NCBI GenBank assembly: GCA_963170055.1
Contig: CAUJGJ010000087.1
Coordinates: 565,001-629,000, forward strand
From: Halisarca cf. caerulea
Lineage: Eukaryota; Porifera; Demospongiae; Chondrillida; Halisarcidae
DNA: 64,000 nucleotides
Direction of reading: 5' to 3'
Part shown: positions 1-12,988 of the stretch, piece by piece
How the letters are laid out: the number at the start of each line of letters is the position of its first letter
Position numbering within the stretch: position 1 is the first letter of the stretch
The notes under the pieces: model-generated
Told to the model about the DNA's origin: nothing
The model's input: only the letters and a program-made list of their open reading frames with translations
The model's database searches: none
Program-made: the position numbers and the translations under genes

Positions 1-52
1 TATCACATACAGTACAAGTATGCATACCAACTCCATCAGTTATAACTTAATT

Positions 53-54
<2 letters not shown>

Positions 55-90
<36 letters not shown>
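55..90. repeat. (GT)n microsatellite in ABAT copy 1 intron
   Basis: About 17 GT units run up to a GTGCGTGTGTACGTATG tail, inside the intron before the first visible ABAT exon. Confidence 0.9.
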
Positions 91-91
<1 letters not shown>

Positions 92-163
92 GTACGTATG
101 TGCAAGCACACACTTGTGTGCATATATTATGTGTATGAGTATTATTTTTGTTCATTGTACTAG

Positions 164-2874
164 GTTGAGTCATTAATAAAAACTTGGAATGACAAAGGAG
201 AGTTTGTGGCTGGTGTCCTTGTGGAGCCCATTCAGGCTGAGGGAGGTGAGAATGTGTGTGACTTCTAGTTCAGCACCTTTGACACAACATGGAGGTGTGT
301 TGTCCCTCCTCTGCAGGTGATAACCATGCTTCTCCGGACTTCTTTCGAAGTCTGCAGAAGATCTGTAAAGCGCATGATGCTGCCTTCATTGTAGACGAGG
401 TTCAAACTGGAGGAGGACCAACTGGAAAGATGTGGTAAACACATAACATGTAGTATACTATTGCAGTATACTTATAGGAACACAACCACACTGCGGTAAC
501 ACGTGTTATGCATCTGTATGTACTGTATTATATATAGTTGGAAATGCCGTGCATCTACGTGTGAGTACATCAGGAGTCATGTATTCCTTTTGTTCAGGGC
601 TCATGAGCACTGGGGATTGGATGAACCACCGACATTCGTTACGTTTTCTAAGAAGATGCTGTCTGGTGGATTCTATCATACTGTCCAAGGAGCACCTTTT
701 TTCAAGCAAGTATGTTTCTCCCTTTGTCATTCTCACAAGACATTCATCATTTGTTGCGTAGTGCATATGTGATAGTTTGGAATAAAAATTATTTGTTGTC
801 ATATATTTCCTCTTAATTCCTATGGATGTACATAGTTTACATACTTATAGTACACCACAATATTAGGCCTTGGTCAGCTCATGCTCTGTAGAGGTGAGTA
901 TGTCACTTGCATGTGCTCCTGTTCAAAAACACCATGCATGTCTCCAGTACCAAATACTCAGTACCTTACAATATTATATAATTTTTTCATTCATCCATTC
1001 TGGCATACGTGTATGCAACATATACATTTGTGTGAAGGCACGTCATGCTAGGGGCTGGCCACTGGAAAAGCTCCACGTGTTCTAATACCGTAATGTAATA
1101 ATTGTCTTGAAGTACTATATAGACTAAGTTCTATTTTGTTGTCAGATGTGGTATTTTTGATTTTAGCCCAACCAAGACAAATCTGCTGCAGCGCTATTCA
1201 AATTTCTGTTATGTGGATAATCAATTTAACTCTAGTTTTCTCTGAAAGTGATCTAATCCTCTCAAGAATCTACAAATGTTTTGATGGCAATCATGTACCA
1301 CATGACACTCTGTATTTTGTATTATAGAAAAGACTACAGTGACAGCTTAGGACGTTTTATCTACCTGTAAAGGGGGACTAATACCAATCATGTCTCTTTT
1401 GACATTCTTTGCTGACTTTGAGCCAAGGTTGATGTTCATAGTATGTGGAAATGTGTAACTGACAGTACACTCAATGGGGCTTGACAAAAATCTCACCTTA
1501 GAAGTATAATTGAAGGATCTCTTAGCATACTGTAATAATATTTTGGTGACTGTACCCAGGCCTGTAGGCTGGGGGGGTGCGTTGGGTGCGTTCGCACCCC
1601 CCTTTTTGGTTGAAAAGGCTACTTGAAAATGGATAGTTACTGAAAAAAGAACCAGCAGAGAACATTGGGACAAATACATTGTTAGTTACAGATTATTCAC
1701 CTTAAAATTGTTATCCTCAATAACTACTTAAGGCTATTTCAGCTAGAATACTCAACTAAGTTAAGACTTTTGCTGACTTCAGTAACATTTTTTGGCTGCT
1801 TCAGCGCTAGCGAGGATCGAGTCGTCAACAGTTTTCTTTGTCTATTGCGCAACTCTAATATGGAGAATAATGCACACAAAAAGAGCGACAGAAAACGCAG
1901 CGCTTCAAGTGGTATATATTCCTAATGAATCGCTGTGCAACGCCTGGCCAGTAGAGAAGAGAATGCATCTGTAGACCCTGAGCCCTCCATCAAAGGAAAT
2001 ACTGTCCCCACTATATACTTCAAATTAGTTATTTTAGTTAGTTACTATACTTTTGTATACTATAGATACTCAGATGTATGCTATACTATTATATACTGAA
2101 TGATCTTATGATGTACTATTGTAATGTGAAAAGCACTCCCCTTTATGGATACCAGGCTACGGGCATGTGTACCTCATAAGGTGGTCGGGTCAGAGAGAAT
2201 GTCGGACTATATAGAGCTGTTGGATTACAGATGTTGCATGATATATAGTTTGCTATAGGTGATCTGCTCATGATTACACTATTGTGATACTACACTTGAG
2301 GATAGACAAAATAATATAACCATCAAAATTAATTCTTTGCAATTCCAGCCATATCGCATTTTCAACACTTGGATGGGGGACCCTGTCAGACTGGTCCTGC
2401 TAGAAGAAGTCATTAAGGTCATTAATGAACAAGATTTGCTACAGAATACTAGAACTACAGGACAAATTCTTCTTGATGGCTTGAAGGATCTTCAGGTAAC
2501 GCCATTGTGTCAAAAGTGATGTGGTGCATATGTAAATGATTAATATCATGTTTTGTTAGAGGAAATACCCAAATCTAGTCACAAATGCTCGTGGCTCTGG
2601 AACATTCTGTGCAGTGGATGCCCTTGACGTCAAGATTGGAAATAGTATTGTCTCTTCCATGCGGCAAAAAGGTGGGTAGAGCCCAAGTGTAACAATAATA
2701 CTTGTCTGCATGCCTTGCTCATCTGTTGTATGTTGTGTCTTCCCAATGGTGGCAGGTGTGCAATGCGGTGGCTACAATACAAAGGTAATGAGGCTGAGAC
2801 CTGCTCTAGTGTTTCAGCCGAGACATGCTGAGATCTACTTGGACACCTTGGACAGTGTCCTGAGGTCCATGTGA
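164..2874 (+). CDS. ABAT: 4-aminobutyrate aminotransferase, copy 1 (3' half, 5' end outside window)
   Basis: PLP-dependent mitochondrial enzyme that moves the amino group of GABA to 2-oxoglutarate, giving succinate semialdehyde. Six exons fit in one frame with GT-AG borders: 164-245, 317-434, 598-709, 2349-2495, 2560-2671 and 2756-2874 (TGA). They cover the C-terminal half of the family: the [13 protein letters not shown] block, VDEVQTGGG (cofactor-contacting Asp), [12 protein letters not shown] (contains the PLP lysine), [11 protein letters not shown] and the C-terminal [12 protein letters not shown] stretch. Exon lengths and phases equal those of the complete copy at 7705-15555. No stop or frameshift is visible, so this copy looks functional, though the upstream exons cannot be seen. 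It differs from copy 2 in places, for example GGGPTGKMW against GGGATGKMW. Family assignment is firm; paralogue status is seen directly. Confidence 0.9.
710..2348 (+). other. long intron of ABAT copy 1
   Basis: This 1.6-kb intron contains a G/C-homopolymer patch near 1570-1612 and, near 2155-2235, a degenerate relative of the TIR element at 48999 (it shares the words CAGAGAGAATGTCGGA and TATAGAGCTGTTGGA). No conserved coding block is seen. Confidence 0.6.
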
Positions 2875-4389
2875 CAACTTCTGGCAACTGTGCATAAAAG
2901 AGTAAATTTCCAATTGTATAAGCTAGATCACTGATTTCATCACTTCTTGTACTTCACTAGCTGGCCATGGTCTATAGTGGCATGTATAATAATATTATAA
3001 TTAATTATTATTATATGCAATATTCATAAGTATATATATGGCAAGCAAATATAATTTATGAAGGTTAAAATTGGTTATATTTATATATAATGATATACTT
3101 ATGTGTAAGCCCCAGCTGCAGCCCAATCAATTGATCACGCATGCACCGAGTGCACGATTAGACCTAGCTGGCACATCACTGCCCTGTACTATAGTGAATC
3201 CCTATAACTGCATGATACATTATGTTTTTAATTTAGTGCACACATAAGGCCTAATTGTATTAATTTTATATAACATGCAAAATATGATTTATACACCCGT
3301 GTGTATAATTACATATAATTATTATACAAATGATTTTATATAATATTATAATTGTTATACATATATATGTATATAATATATATATAATATTTATAATATT
3401 ATAGTTGCTCCAGCATGCATGCATGCATGGCTGCATGCATGGATGAAGTCTCTTCCATAGTACTAGTACATGCATGCATTAATTACCTTTGTGTGGTAAA
3501 TCACATGTGATTTATAAGCTGCTATATAGGCCGGTGCATGAGTTGTATGGTCCAATATTTTTGGATACAATTTAAAATATGCATGGCTGTATGGTTTTAT
3601 CATAGAACTGCATTTATAGGATTGGTGATTGTGGATTAATTGCATTAATTTTATATATATGAACAGAATTATAATAATACAATATATCCGAATGTAATAT
3701 AAGATTCGATCTGTATTATATTTATCTATGATAAATTTCAACGAGCGGGTTGATTTGAGAGCCTTTGAAGTGGCAGCCCAAACCTCCACAGCAATGTACA
3801 TCATGATGTATACATACACTTCAGAAACATATATACTATACCGTATAGGGCTTTAATTCTCGCATGGTTTAATACTCTCAGTATTCACGGATTGTAAGCC
3901 ATCGGCGAAAGTTTAGACCCACGAAATTTAGATCAGGCTCTTGTGCAATGGCAAAACATGGCCGTCCACAAATATTAAAATGCAAAAATCGCTAAAAGCC
4001 AAAATCCGTGAAATTTACACCCCACAAAAAAATAAGGGCATACAGTGTATATATATATACACTACGCAGAATGGGGGGGGGGGGGGGGGGGGGGATTCAA
4101 GAGCTGAGAAACTATGAAATGAACCCATTATAAGGTTCATGCAGGTCTCTGCATACAGAACAATGTGACGAATTATATAACACCATGCAGCAGCATGTGC
4201 ATGCATGTTTCACAATACTCATTAGTGAACTTTGTTTTTGTTTTCAATTTGTTGTACTGAAAATGTGTTAATTCAGTCACCTGTAAGACTGTAAAGTACA
4301 TATGCTCGTATAGTTATAGATGCGTACTATATGCACTTCTATCAGCAAGTGGCAATTGCATGATCGGTGATCAATAATAACAATAAATT
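2875..4389. other. AT-rich gap between ABAT copy 1 and TACO1
   Basis: The gap holds an AT-rich stretch at 2990-3400, GCATGCATGC words near 3415-3440 and a run of about 24 G at 4073-4094. At about 3839-4045 there is a likely small transposon whose ends resemble each other in inverted orientation (CCGTATAGGGCTTTAATT against CTGTATGCCCTTATTTT). The minus-strand ORF at 3463-3819 is AT-rich and has no recognisable domain. Confidence 0.5.
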
Positions 4390-7300
4390 TTACATCTTGC
4401 ACTTAAAATTAGTATACACATTGACAACTTCCGGGTGCTTTTGTAGATCATCAATCAATGTCATTGCCTGAACATAGGCTTCTTCTTCTAAAATAACATG
4501 ACTGTTAGCAATGTATGAAATGTAAGAAGACAGAATGTCAAACATTTTAAGGGTCAAAAACTTCTTACGAACACTTGCAAATTCATCAGCTGGGCAATAT
4601 ATTGTCACTAGTCCAGAGTCAGAATCCTTATCAATGTCTTCAACATCAAGATCTACTGCAAGCTTCATCATGTCATCATCCCCCAGGTCAGGAGCCTTTA
4701 TCTCCAATATACCCTTTCTTGTAAACATGAACGATGAGGATCCAGACTCTCCCAGAAAAGCCCTATACACAAGGAAGCAAGTATACTATCACCCGTTACT
4801 GCTGTAAGGATTGTCTGACGCGTTGAGTAAATTGTGACTTCTACCAAATGACATACAACCCACACACCAGCTCATGAGGTGACGACTCTGATGTTGTTTG
4901 GATTGATTCACAAACCATTTAGACTGCAATGATACCTCCTTAATGCAATGGGGCTTGCAAAAATTGTCAAATTTTGAGGTTGTCCAATTACAGAGTAAAT
5001 TTTAGTATGCTTTAATATGATTACTGTACCTTACAAGATGGTCAGATTAGAGAGAATGTCAGATTATAGAGCTGTCGGATGACAGAGGTTGTACTGGATC
5101 TCCCCACAGAGACCACCTTTTAGATACCCCCGTACAGTAAGGGACAAATCAACAGAACAGAGTTCACTGAGTGTAAGTGCGTATATACTTTGTTTTTCAA
5201 TACAAAATTTTCAGTAACTGTGGATTCACATACTCAGAAACATACCACAAAACAATGCACCCACATACCCCTTCTTCTCAAGCAAAGATTTCAGTTCTGG
5301 TCTAGTTCGATTTCTGTTGTTAGTGACAGCCTCAATAATAAAATGATAGCCTTCGCTGCTTTGGCCTTCAAATGTCACTGGATCTCCTCGACATTCCAAT
5401 TTTCTTCTAGCTGAATCTAAGGCCTTTTCAATGGTGTCCTTGGGCATACCTACATGTAAACAATATCATTTGGCTGGAAATGCTCACATGAAGAAAAGGT
5501 GACATTGGGCTTTTCTTCACAGGATTTTACAAGAATTCCATACACAATATTGTTGTAGGACCCGGAATGGTCGCCAACTTCAGTGCTTACTACAGATTAT
5601 ATAAAATAGTCAGACTTCACTTATCCACACGGCTGTTCTGGGTGAAATTGTTGATAAAATGAGGAAACTGGATAAATGAGGGAGCAGTAGCATAGTGTAC
5701 AGTAGCAATACCAGGTATTGTTACAGTAGATGTGTTTCAGTAGAAACTACTGTGGAATTTTAAAGGTGAGGGAACTGGTTACCCAAGATAAGTGAGGTCC
5801 CACCGTATACAACTACCAGAACATTTCAGACGGAATAGAAACATGTTTTGCAGTGCATGTACACAAGTTCACGAAACAAACAGTAGACGGAAAAACACAG
5901 AGAACAAGTATCCATTTGCCAGGCACACTACACACTAGTCCAGCCAGCTGTGACCCACAATCATACGCAAGCACCCAGCGCTTGGTACGAACATGAATCA
6001 CAGCTGGCAGGACTAACTACACACTCTTAATGTTAAATCTGACAGGATTTATTTGCTAAAATGCACATGTACGGTAACCATCAAGTAATATCAGTATATA
6101 TGTTCATGCAGTGACAATATGAACACTAACACAGCTCACCATAGGTAGGGCTGTATGGAAATTTGAATGATACAAATACGAATTAAACAGAAATAATGGC
6201 AGATATAACCACTACCATCACAATAATCAGAACAATTGGATGCTATTGACCAATTATGCATGCAGTGTTAAAAATTAAGGAGCAAATGGTGGATGGACAA
6301 ATCATTATCATTTTGGGTTAGACAATTTCAGCTTTGCTGGGGATAGCCATACGAACCAGACCCACCACGCTCTGTGACGTCATACGGCGTACGTATGACG
6401 TCACAGAGCGTGAGGGGTCTGGTTCTGAGACTATGCTTGGGAGTGCACATGTGCCACAGTAGATGTGCATCAACAAATAATGAAAGCATGGATAGAAATT
6501 CTCAGTACAAATGACTTGATAACATCACTGTGTGTATATGAAATGAGCAGTTAGGTAGTGCTCAGCAAAATGTCTGATCCAAATCTTTTTGGGTTGGACA
6601 AATGCAAAATGACTGGACAACATCTGACTTATTTTTAACACCTGTGTATGGTCATTGGAAAGTACAGTATAAATTCACTAGTCTTACAGACACATTACAG
6701 CCATGGCAGGTTCTGCGTGACCAAGTTATTACTGTTGTATACGTGTGTAAGCAGTAAGGCACTGGTCTGAGAACCAGACACCAACCCATGCGCCATTATA
6801 CGTACATACATAATAATATGTCTGTATATAAAAGGCAGGCACATTCGAGTCTGGTTTGCAAGACCACATAGTGAGACACTGCTACAGGCCAGACCAGGAA
6901 GAGTGACGGACAGGTAATAACTGTAGGCTGTCCTTCACTGAGAAATGTCCTACACTTAATCTCACAACAGTCACGTTAACTAGGAGACTCTCCATATCTA
7001 TGAACTACTCCACGAACCACTTCTCAAAGAATTGTAAAGTCTGCAGTATGTACACATGGTAGGTTACATGTCTGCAGCATGTACACACGGTAGGCTACAT
7101 GTCTGCAGTATACACACATGGTAGGCTACATGTCTACAGTATGAACACATGGTAGGCTACATGTCTGCAGTATGTACACACGGTAGGCTACATGTCTGCA
7201 GTATGTACACACGGTAGGCTACATGTCTGCAGTATACACACATGGTAGGCTACATGTCTACAGTATGAACACATGGTAGGCTACATGTCTGCAGTATGTA

Positions 7301-7642
7301 CACACGGTAGGCTACATGCATGTTACACAAAAACAAGTAATGTATAATCCTTCCATGCAGAACTTCTTTACCCTCTTTCTTTGCTCTAGCTAGTATCCAT
7401 GATAATTTCAAATTACTATCCGGGTCAAATCCACCAACCAATGCCGCCTTTTGCATCTCAGCACTCAGTTTCCCAAAAATCTTGGAACGAGTTAAATCAG
7501 CAGAGAGCTTTTTGTGTTTGATCTGGGACCATTTGTTATGACCTGCATATCTCCTGCAAGACAAACCAGTTCGAACTACATCCAATCTTAAACTACCGGT
7601 AAAAATAACAGCAGACGATCGGACAGTGCAAAGTGTCGCCAT
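4390..7642 (-). CDS. TACO1: TACO1/YebC-family translational activator, mitochondrial
   Basis: Member of the YebC/TACO1 family. Human TACO1 supports translation of the mitochondrial COX1 mRNA, and bacterial YebC acts on ribosomes. Three exons join exactly: 7642-7372, 5449-5269 and 4762-4390 (TAA), total 825 nt, 274 aa. ATG at 7642 gives an Arg-rich N-terminus suited to mitochondrial import, followed by the family signature RRYAGHNKWSQIKHKK and then DLTRSKIFGKLSAEMQKAA. Exon 2 carries MPKDTIEKAL and the GYHFIIEAVTNNRNR block. Exon 3 carries the C-terminal domain ending QKHPEVVNVYTNFKCKM. Length is close to the usual mitochondrial form. Upstream in-frame ATGs exist to 7696, but 7642 gives the better leader and leaves 62 bp to the divergent ABAT start. 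Intron 1 holds a 31-bp satellite and a palindrome. Confidence 0.92.
4930..5110. repeat. degenerate TIR-element relative in TACO1 intron 2
   Basis: The words CAGATTAGAGAGAATGTCAGA and TATAGAGCTGTCGGAT, with a preceding TTTAATATGATTACTGTACC, match the interior and right end of the element at 48999-49381. This is probably an old unexpanded copy of the same family. Borders are approximate. Confidence 0.5.
5608..5806. mobile_element. degenerate TIR element, sister of the one at 35095
   Basis: The left end reads CAGACTTCACTTATCCACAC and the right end AAGTGAGGTCCCACCG. The interior shares GGATAAATGAGGGAG and ACAGTGTACAGTAG with the element at 35095-35287. It lies inside TACO1 intron 1. No coding capacity. 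Confidence 0.6.
6354..6424. repeat. near-perfect palindrome with TGACGTCA core arms
   Basis: Left arm ACCAGACCC..CACGCTCTGTGACGTCATACG and its reverse complement flank a 5-base centre GCGTA. Each arm contains TGACGTCA, a CRE/ATF-like octamer that is itself palindromic. Outer bases (GCCATACGAACCAGA / TCTGGTTCTGAGACTATGC) extend the pairing weakly. Located in TACO1 intron 1. Confidence 0.85.
7042..7319. repeat. 31-bp satellite with 4-unit higher-order pattern
   Basis: Nine copies of a 31-bp unit such as TGCAGTATGTACACACGGTA(GGCTACATGTC) can be read. Variant order shows units 2-5 repeated as units 6-9 (GTATACACACATGG then TACAGTATGAACACATGG), a 124-bp higher-order period. It lies in TACO1 intron 1, ending about 50 bp from the first-exon donor. 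Confidence 0.85.
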
Positions 7643-7704
7643 TTTATTTCTACGACTCAACTCATTATTTTTGTTGGTTAAGACATAGATTCTCAAACCA
7701 TATT
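7643..7704. promoter_or_regulatory. 62-bp divergent intergenic region TACO1/ABAT-2
   Basis: The two start codons (7642 minus, 7705 plus) are separated by only 62 bp. Any core promoter for both genes must lie here, inside the 5' coding parts, or in the first introns. No TATA box is evident. Shared bidirectional control of two mitochondrial genes is an inference from spacing. Confidence 0.6.
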
Positions 7705-8189
7705 ATGGCGACAGCGCTTCGTATCGCGAGACTGTCTCGTGTAGTCGGCTCAAGAAATGGATCCGGAGTGACTCGATACCTTTCAAGTGGTCTAGGTGAG
7801 TGCTGTCTCTTCCTTCCAGAATCCTGGTGTTTATAGAAACAGGGAAATAACTGTATCCTTTAAATCTCGGATCCCTGGTGCTAGACAAACGTTAAAACCC
7901 TGTTTGATGGAAACCACCAGTACTGCTATTCAGTAATATTAACCTCGCGAAACACTGATGCAAAAACCGTATCAGTGCTATGTGTATAGCTACTGTGCGG
8001 TGCATTTGAGTTGCTGGATAAAAGCGAGCGAGTCGCATCAGCTCAGCAGGAGTGAGATGCACATGAGCTGACAGTGATGGTGATGTTTATCTTCTTTAAT
8101 TGTTCCTATATATCATAGCTCCTATGGCACCCACGTATCATACTTTAACCAGTGCTTCTTGTAAGATGTATTGAATAATAAGGACCTAC

Positions 8190-8234
<45 letters not shown>

Positions 8235-11200
8235 TGATAGATAGATAGATATTATTTATGCAGGAAAACCTGTCAGCTCAATATGGCAGGTCTACCCAGG
8301 TATCCTGCAGGTATACTACTAGGTCCTTGGGGCGTAGTGTAGTTGTGGTATGTCTCCTTATTGCTAACTTCGACTAGGTGGCTATAGGTACGAAGACTAT
8401 GTGGTTATGTGGGCTTGTTACATAGTATTTTATACAGAGCAGGATTGGAGGAAATAGCAGCTTACCTTTGCGCATGGGACATGATTATGCAGTCTGCACG
8501 TAGGGCTTCAGATGATGTCATTGTTACTGTTATTAGAAGATGACCACAACATAAACTGTGCAACTTTGATTGTTGTGATGTAGCCTCTTGTTGTGGTGTG
8601 GTCTGTACACAGGTATTATTATCACTATAATCATGAATATTATTATCTAGAGGTATAACCTACTGTCCAAAATTTTTGCAAGATTTGCATAAATCACTTG
8701 AAAGTCGACTATTTGCATTTTTATTTTCACGACTGCGTGTAGGTTCTTAGTCTAGAGAGCCAGGCCAAGCCAGCATTCACGAATAAAATTTCAATCCGAA
8801 CCCATTCATGAAATATGCGACGTAATAAAGTCCCACAAAAATTTTGGACAGTTCGGTAATACCCATAGGTAGAAACAGTGATGAAGCTGATGATCTTCAG
8901 CCTTGTACACTGCATGATGGTCTACCTTCTGAACTAGAAAGCCCATCCAGTAGGCAAGGTCACAGGTCATGATTGTGACTGCACTGCTGCTCACTCGCTT
9001 GTGCCTGCACTGCTGCTCACTCACTTGTGACTGCACTGCTGCTCAGTCCCTTGTGACTGCACTGCTGCTCAGTCCCTTGTGACTGCACTGCTGCTCACTC
9101 ACTTGTGACTGCACTGCTGCTCACTCGCATGTGACTGCACTGCTGCTCACTCGCTTGTGACTGCACTGCTGCTCACTCACTTGTGACTACACTGCTGCTC
9201 ACTCGCATGTCACTGCACTGCTGCTCACTCCCTTGTGACTGCACTGCTGCTCACTCACTTGTGACTGCACTGCTGCTCACTCACTTGTGACTGCACTGCT
9301 GCTCACTCACTTGTGCCTGCACTGCTGCTCACTCACTTGTGCCTGCACTGCTGCTCACTCACTTGTGCCTGCACTGCTGCTCACTCACTTGTGACTGCAC
9401 TGCTGCTCACTCACTTGTGACTGCACTGCTGCTCACTCCCTTGTGACTGCACTGCTGCTCACTCACTTGTGACTGCACTGCTGCTCACTCACTTGTGCCT
9501 GCACTGCTGCTCACTCACTTGTGACTGCACTGCTGCTCACTCCCTTGTGACTGCACTGCTGCTCACTCACTTGTGACTGCACTGCTGCTCACTCACTTAT
9601 GACTGCACTGCTGCTCACTCACTTATGACTGCACTGCTGCTCACTCACTTGTGACTGCACTGCTGCTCAGTCCCTTGTGACTGCACTGCTGCTCAGTCCC
9701 TTGTGACTGCACTGTTGCTCACTCGCATGTGACTGCACTGCTGCTCAGTCCCTTGTGACTGCACTGCTGCTCACTCGCTTGTGGCTGCACTGCTGCTCAC
9801 TCACTTGTGACTGCACTGCTGCTCACTCACTTATGACTGCACTGCTGCTCAGTCCCTTGTGGCTGCACTGCTGCTCACTCACTTGTGACTGCACTGCTGC
9901 TCACTCGCTTGTGACTGCACTGCTGCTCACTCACTTGTGACTGCACTGCTGCTCACTCACTTGTGACTGCACTGCTGCTCACTCACTTGTGGCTGCACTG
10001 CTGCTCACTCACTTGTGGCTGCACTGCTGCTCACTCATTTATGACTGCACTGCTGCTCACTCACTTGTGCCTGCACTGCTGCTCAGTCACATGTGACTGC
10101 ACTGCTGCTCACTCGCTTGTGACTGCACTGCTGCTCACTCACTTGGTGCATGAATTAACAAACACTATGTTGTTTTGGCACTTTCACTGGCTCACTACAT
10201 GTGTAAACATACTCTGTTTTGCTTTTTAGTTCTACACAGGCAGGTTATTGTTATGGAAGTTTTAAATAATCCACTTTCCAAGAAATGGCAACATACAGCC
10301 AGAATCGAATGTATGATAGGAACCTCAAAGCAAGTGTGATAGAGTTGTTCTCCAATGTACATAGTGGGTCAAGTCCCTCACAATGTAGTGGGTGTAGTCC
10401 CTCACAATGTAGTGGGTGTGGGGCCTCACAATGTAGTGGGTGTGGGGCCTCACAATGTAGTGGGTGTGGGGCCTCACAATGTAGTGGGTGTGGGGCCTCA
10501 CAATGTATTGGGTCAAGTCCCTCACAATGTAGTGGGTGTGGGGCCTCACAATGTAGTGGGTCAAGTGCCTCACAATGTAGTGGGTGTGGGGCCTCACAAT
10601 GTAGTGGGTCAAGTCCCTCACAATGTAGTGGGTGTGGGGCCTCACAATGTAGTGGGTGTGGGGCCTCACAATGTAGTGGGTGTGGGGCCTCACAATGTAG
10701 TGGGTGTGGTGTCTCACAATGTAGTAGTGGGTGTGGTGTCTCACAATGTAGTGGGCGTGGTACCTCAATGTAGTGGGTGTGGTTCTCACAATGTACATAG
10801 TGTAGTCTGGCCTGCTTCGACCGTCCCACATACATGCTGGGGCATACATGGGACGGTTGTAGCATGCCAGAGTAACAATCAGTGCTGTTCTCCACCTGCG
10901 TACGTACGTACTGTACATACAAGCTATTGTCACCATATATGCAGAATGGTCTCTCTTACTGAACTACTCGAAATATGGAAGCCTCTAGCTTGCTTGCAAG
11001 CATTGTGTTGGTCCAGGTAGATGTATAGTGATGTAAATTTAGAATTTTCAATTCCCAGAGTGACTGCTACAAGGTACGTAGTCTCATTGACTAGTTCCCA
11101 GCCCTACTTCAGGCCACCATTTTATTCTCATCAGGAATGGTGGCTGGAAGTGGGTCTGGGAACGAGACTACTGGAAGGAGGGCAGGGAACGAGACTACTG

Positions 11201-12940
11201 GAAGGGGGGCAGGGAACGAGACTACTGGAAGGAGGGCAGGGAACGAGACTACTGGAAGGGGGGCAGGGAACGAGGCCACTGTATTCTGTAACTACCACAA
11301 CTGTGTTTGCGTTGTCTAGCCTCAAGTCTGAAGGATGTTGATGGACCATACACAAGTCCTAAGGTTGTCACAAGCAGTGTTCCAGGTCCAAAGAGCCAGA
11401 AACTCATGCAGGAAATGTCAGAAATGGTGGTACGTACTTACACCATTGTACTGGTTCGATCATTACATTTGATACACAGCCATCCTTACTGTACAGTATG
11501 TACGTACGTTGGTACGTATGTGCCTGATCAAGAGTGACTCTCTGACACTTTTCTAGCACACAACACTTCAGTGCTATACCAGACCTTGCTACGTCCATAC
11601 ACATGATACTTTGATGTCCTGCATGAGGATTCTTTATTGTATAGTCTGCATTGCCGCATGCATCCTGTGTCAATATACAATCGGTATCATTTGCAAATCA
11701 TTGTTTGCCTCATGTAATATGTATCTTAGCATACATGCGCATGAAAGTATATACTGAAGAGTTGTGCTGTCAGCATATTAGCATTACCATATACGTAGTG
11801 CTAAATTTTCGAGGAGCTTAACTTTCGTGTTTTTCAAAGATGAGTGCTGGAGCGTAAAATTTGCACGCTGTGAAAAATTGGTGCACTGCTTTGCAGGAAG
11901 CAGCTGAATGACAGACCCACAAAATTTATAATGCTGCGAATATTTCAAAAGTGGCCAACCCTGAAAATTAGCTTCTCAAAAATTTAGTGCTATACAGTAC
12001 ACCCAACTTATGTATTGGTAGTACTTTTTGAGTGCAACAAGAAATTCTACTACTACGTATGTATGTACACGTACGTACGTACGTATGTGCATAATACGTA
12101 ATTAGGTCCATATAATATTGTCTTACATGTATCTACTACACCTTCTAGCAAACAGGTACAGTGCAATTCTTTGTTGATTTTGAGAAGTCTAAAGGGAACT
12201 ACGTAGTGGATGCTGACGGCAATGTGCTTTTGGACACTTATACAAACATTTCATCAATTCCTATTGGTATATACAGACTGACAGTGTATGACATTGTACG
12301 TATGTTTTGAGTATTGAATATGTTCCTATTTGTATTCTGTAACATAGGTTACAATCATCCAGCATTGGTGAAGGCATCACAGAAGCCAGAAACACTTGTG
12401 AGTGAAGCTACTGCTATTCCACAGTCAGTGCATCTGTACTACATACGTATGTGTGTGTGTGTACTCACTCTGAAAAACCACCCTTAGGAACCTGCTAAAA
12501 GTGGTCTCTGACTAGGGGGAATTTACTATGACATACATAGGTACTACCATAGATACCCAAACCATGGTACTACATACGTACATTTGTGACCAACAAAGTC
12601 AGTCCTACAAAAGAAGTCTTCTTTCACACACATATGTACAGTATCTCTCAAAGGGGTATTACTGTAAATGATCCTGCTTCTGTGTGTGTACACCTTTGAT
12701 GTTGACTCGATGAAGTGTTCCCATCTTGCAGAGGTCATTGGTTTCTCGTCCTGCACTCGGGATCCACCCTCCAGTGGACTATGTGTCCATGGTCAAGAAG
12801 AGTTTGATGGCAGTAGCTCCTCCTGGGCTCAGTGCAGTCACTCCAATGATGTGTGGAAGTTGCTCTGTGGAGAATGCTCTCAAGGCTGCAATGATACTCT
12901 ACATGGTAAAAAGGGTGCATTCATACACACACGCACATGT

Positions 12941-12988
<48 letters not shown>

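Noticed and set aside
1347..1679. 110-codon minus-strand ORF
   Set aside because: No domain, lies inside an ABAT intron across a G-rich patch resembling transposon debris.
8973..10145. CRISPR-like array
   Set aside because: Units are contiguous without unique spacers and the DNA is clearly eukaryotic; it is a minisatellite.
10251..10936. Overlapping ORFs of 160-220 codons on both strands ([24 protein letters not shown] repeats)
   Set aside because: They arise because the 24-bp satellite period is a multiple of three; all frames are open and the region is the intron between two well defined ABAT exons.
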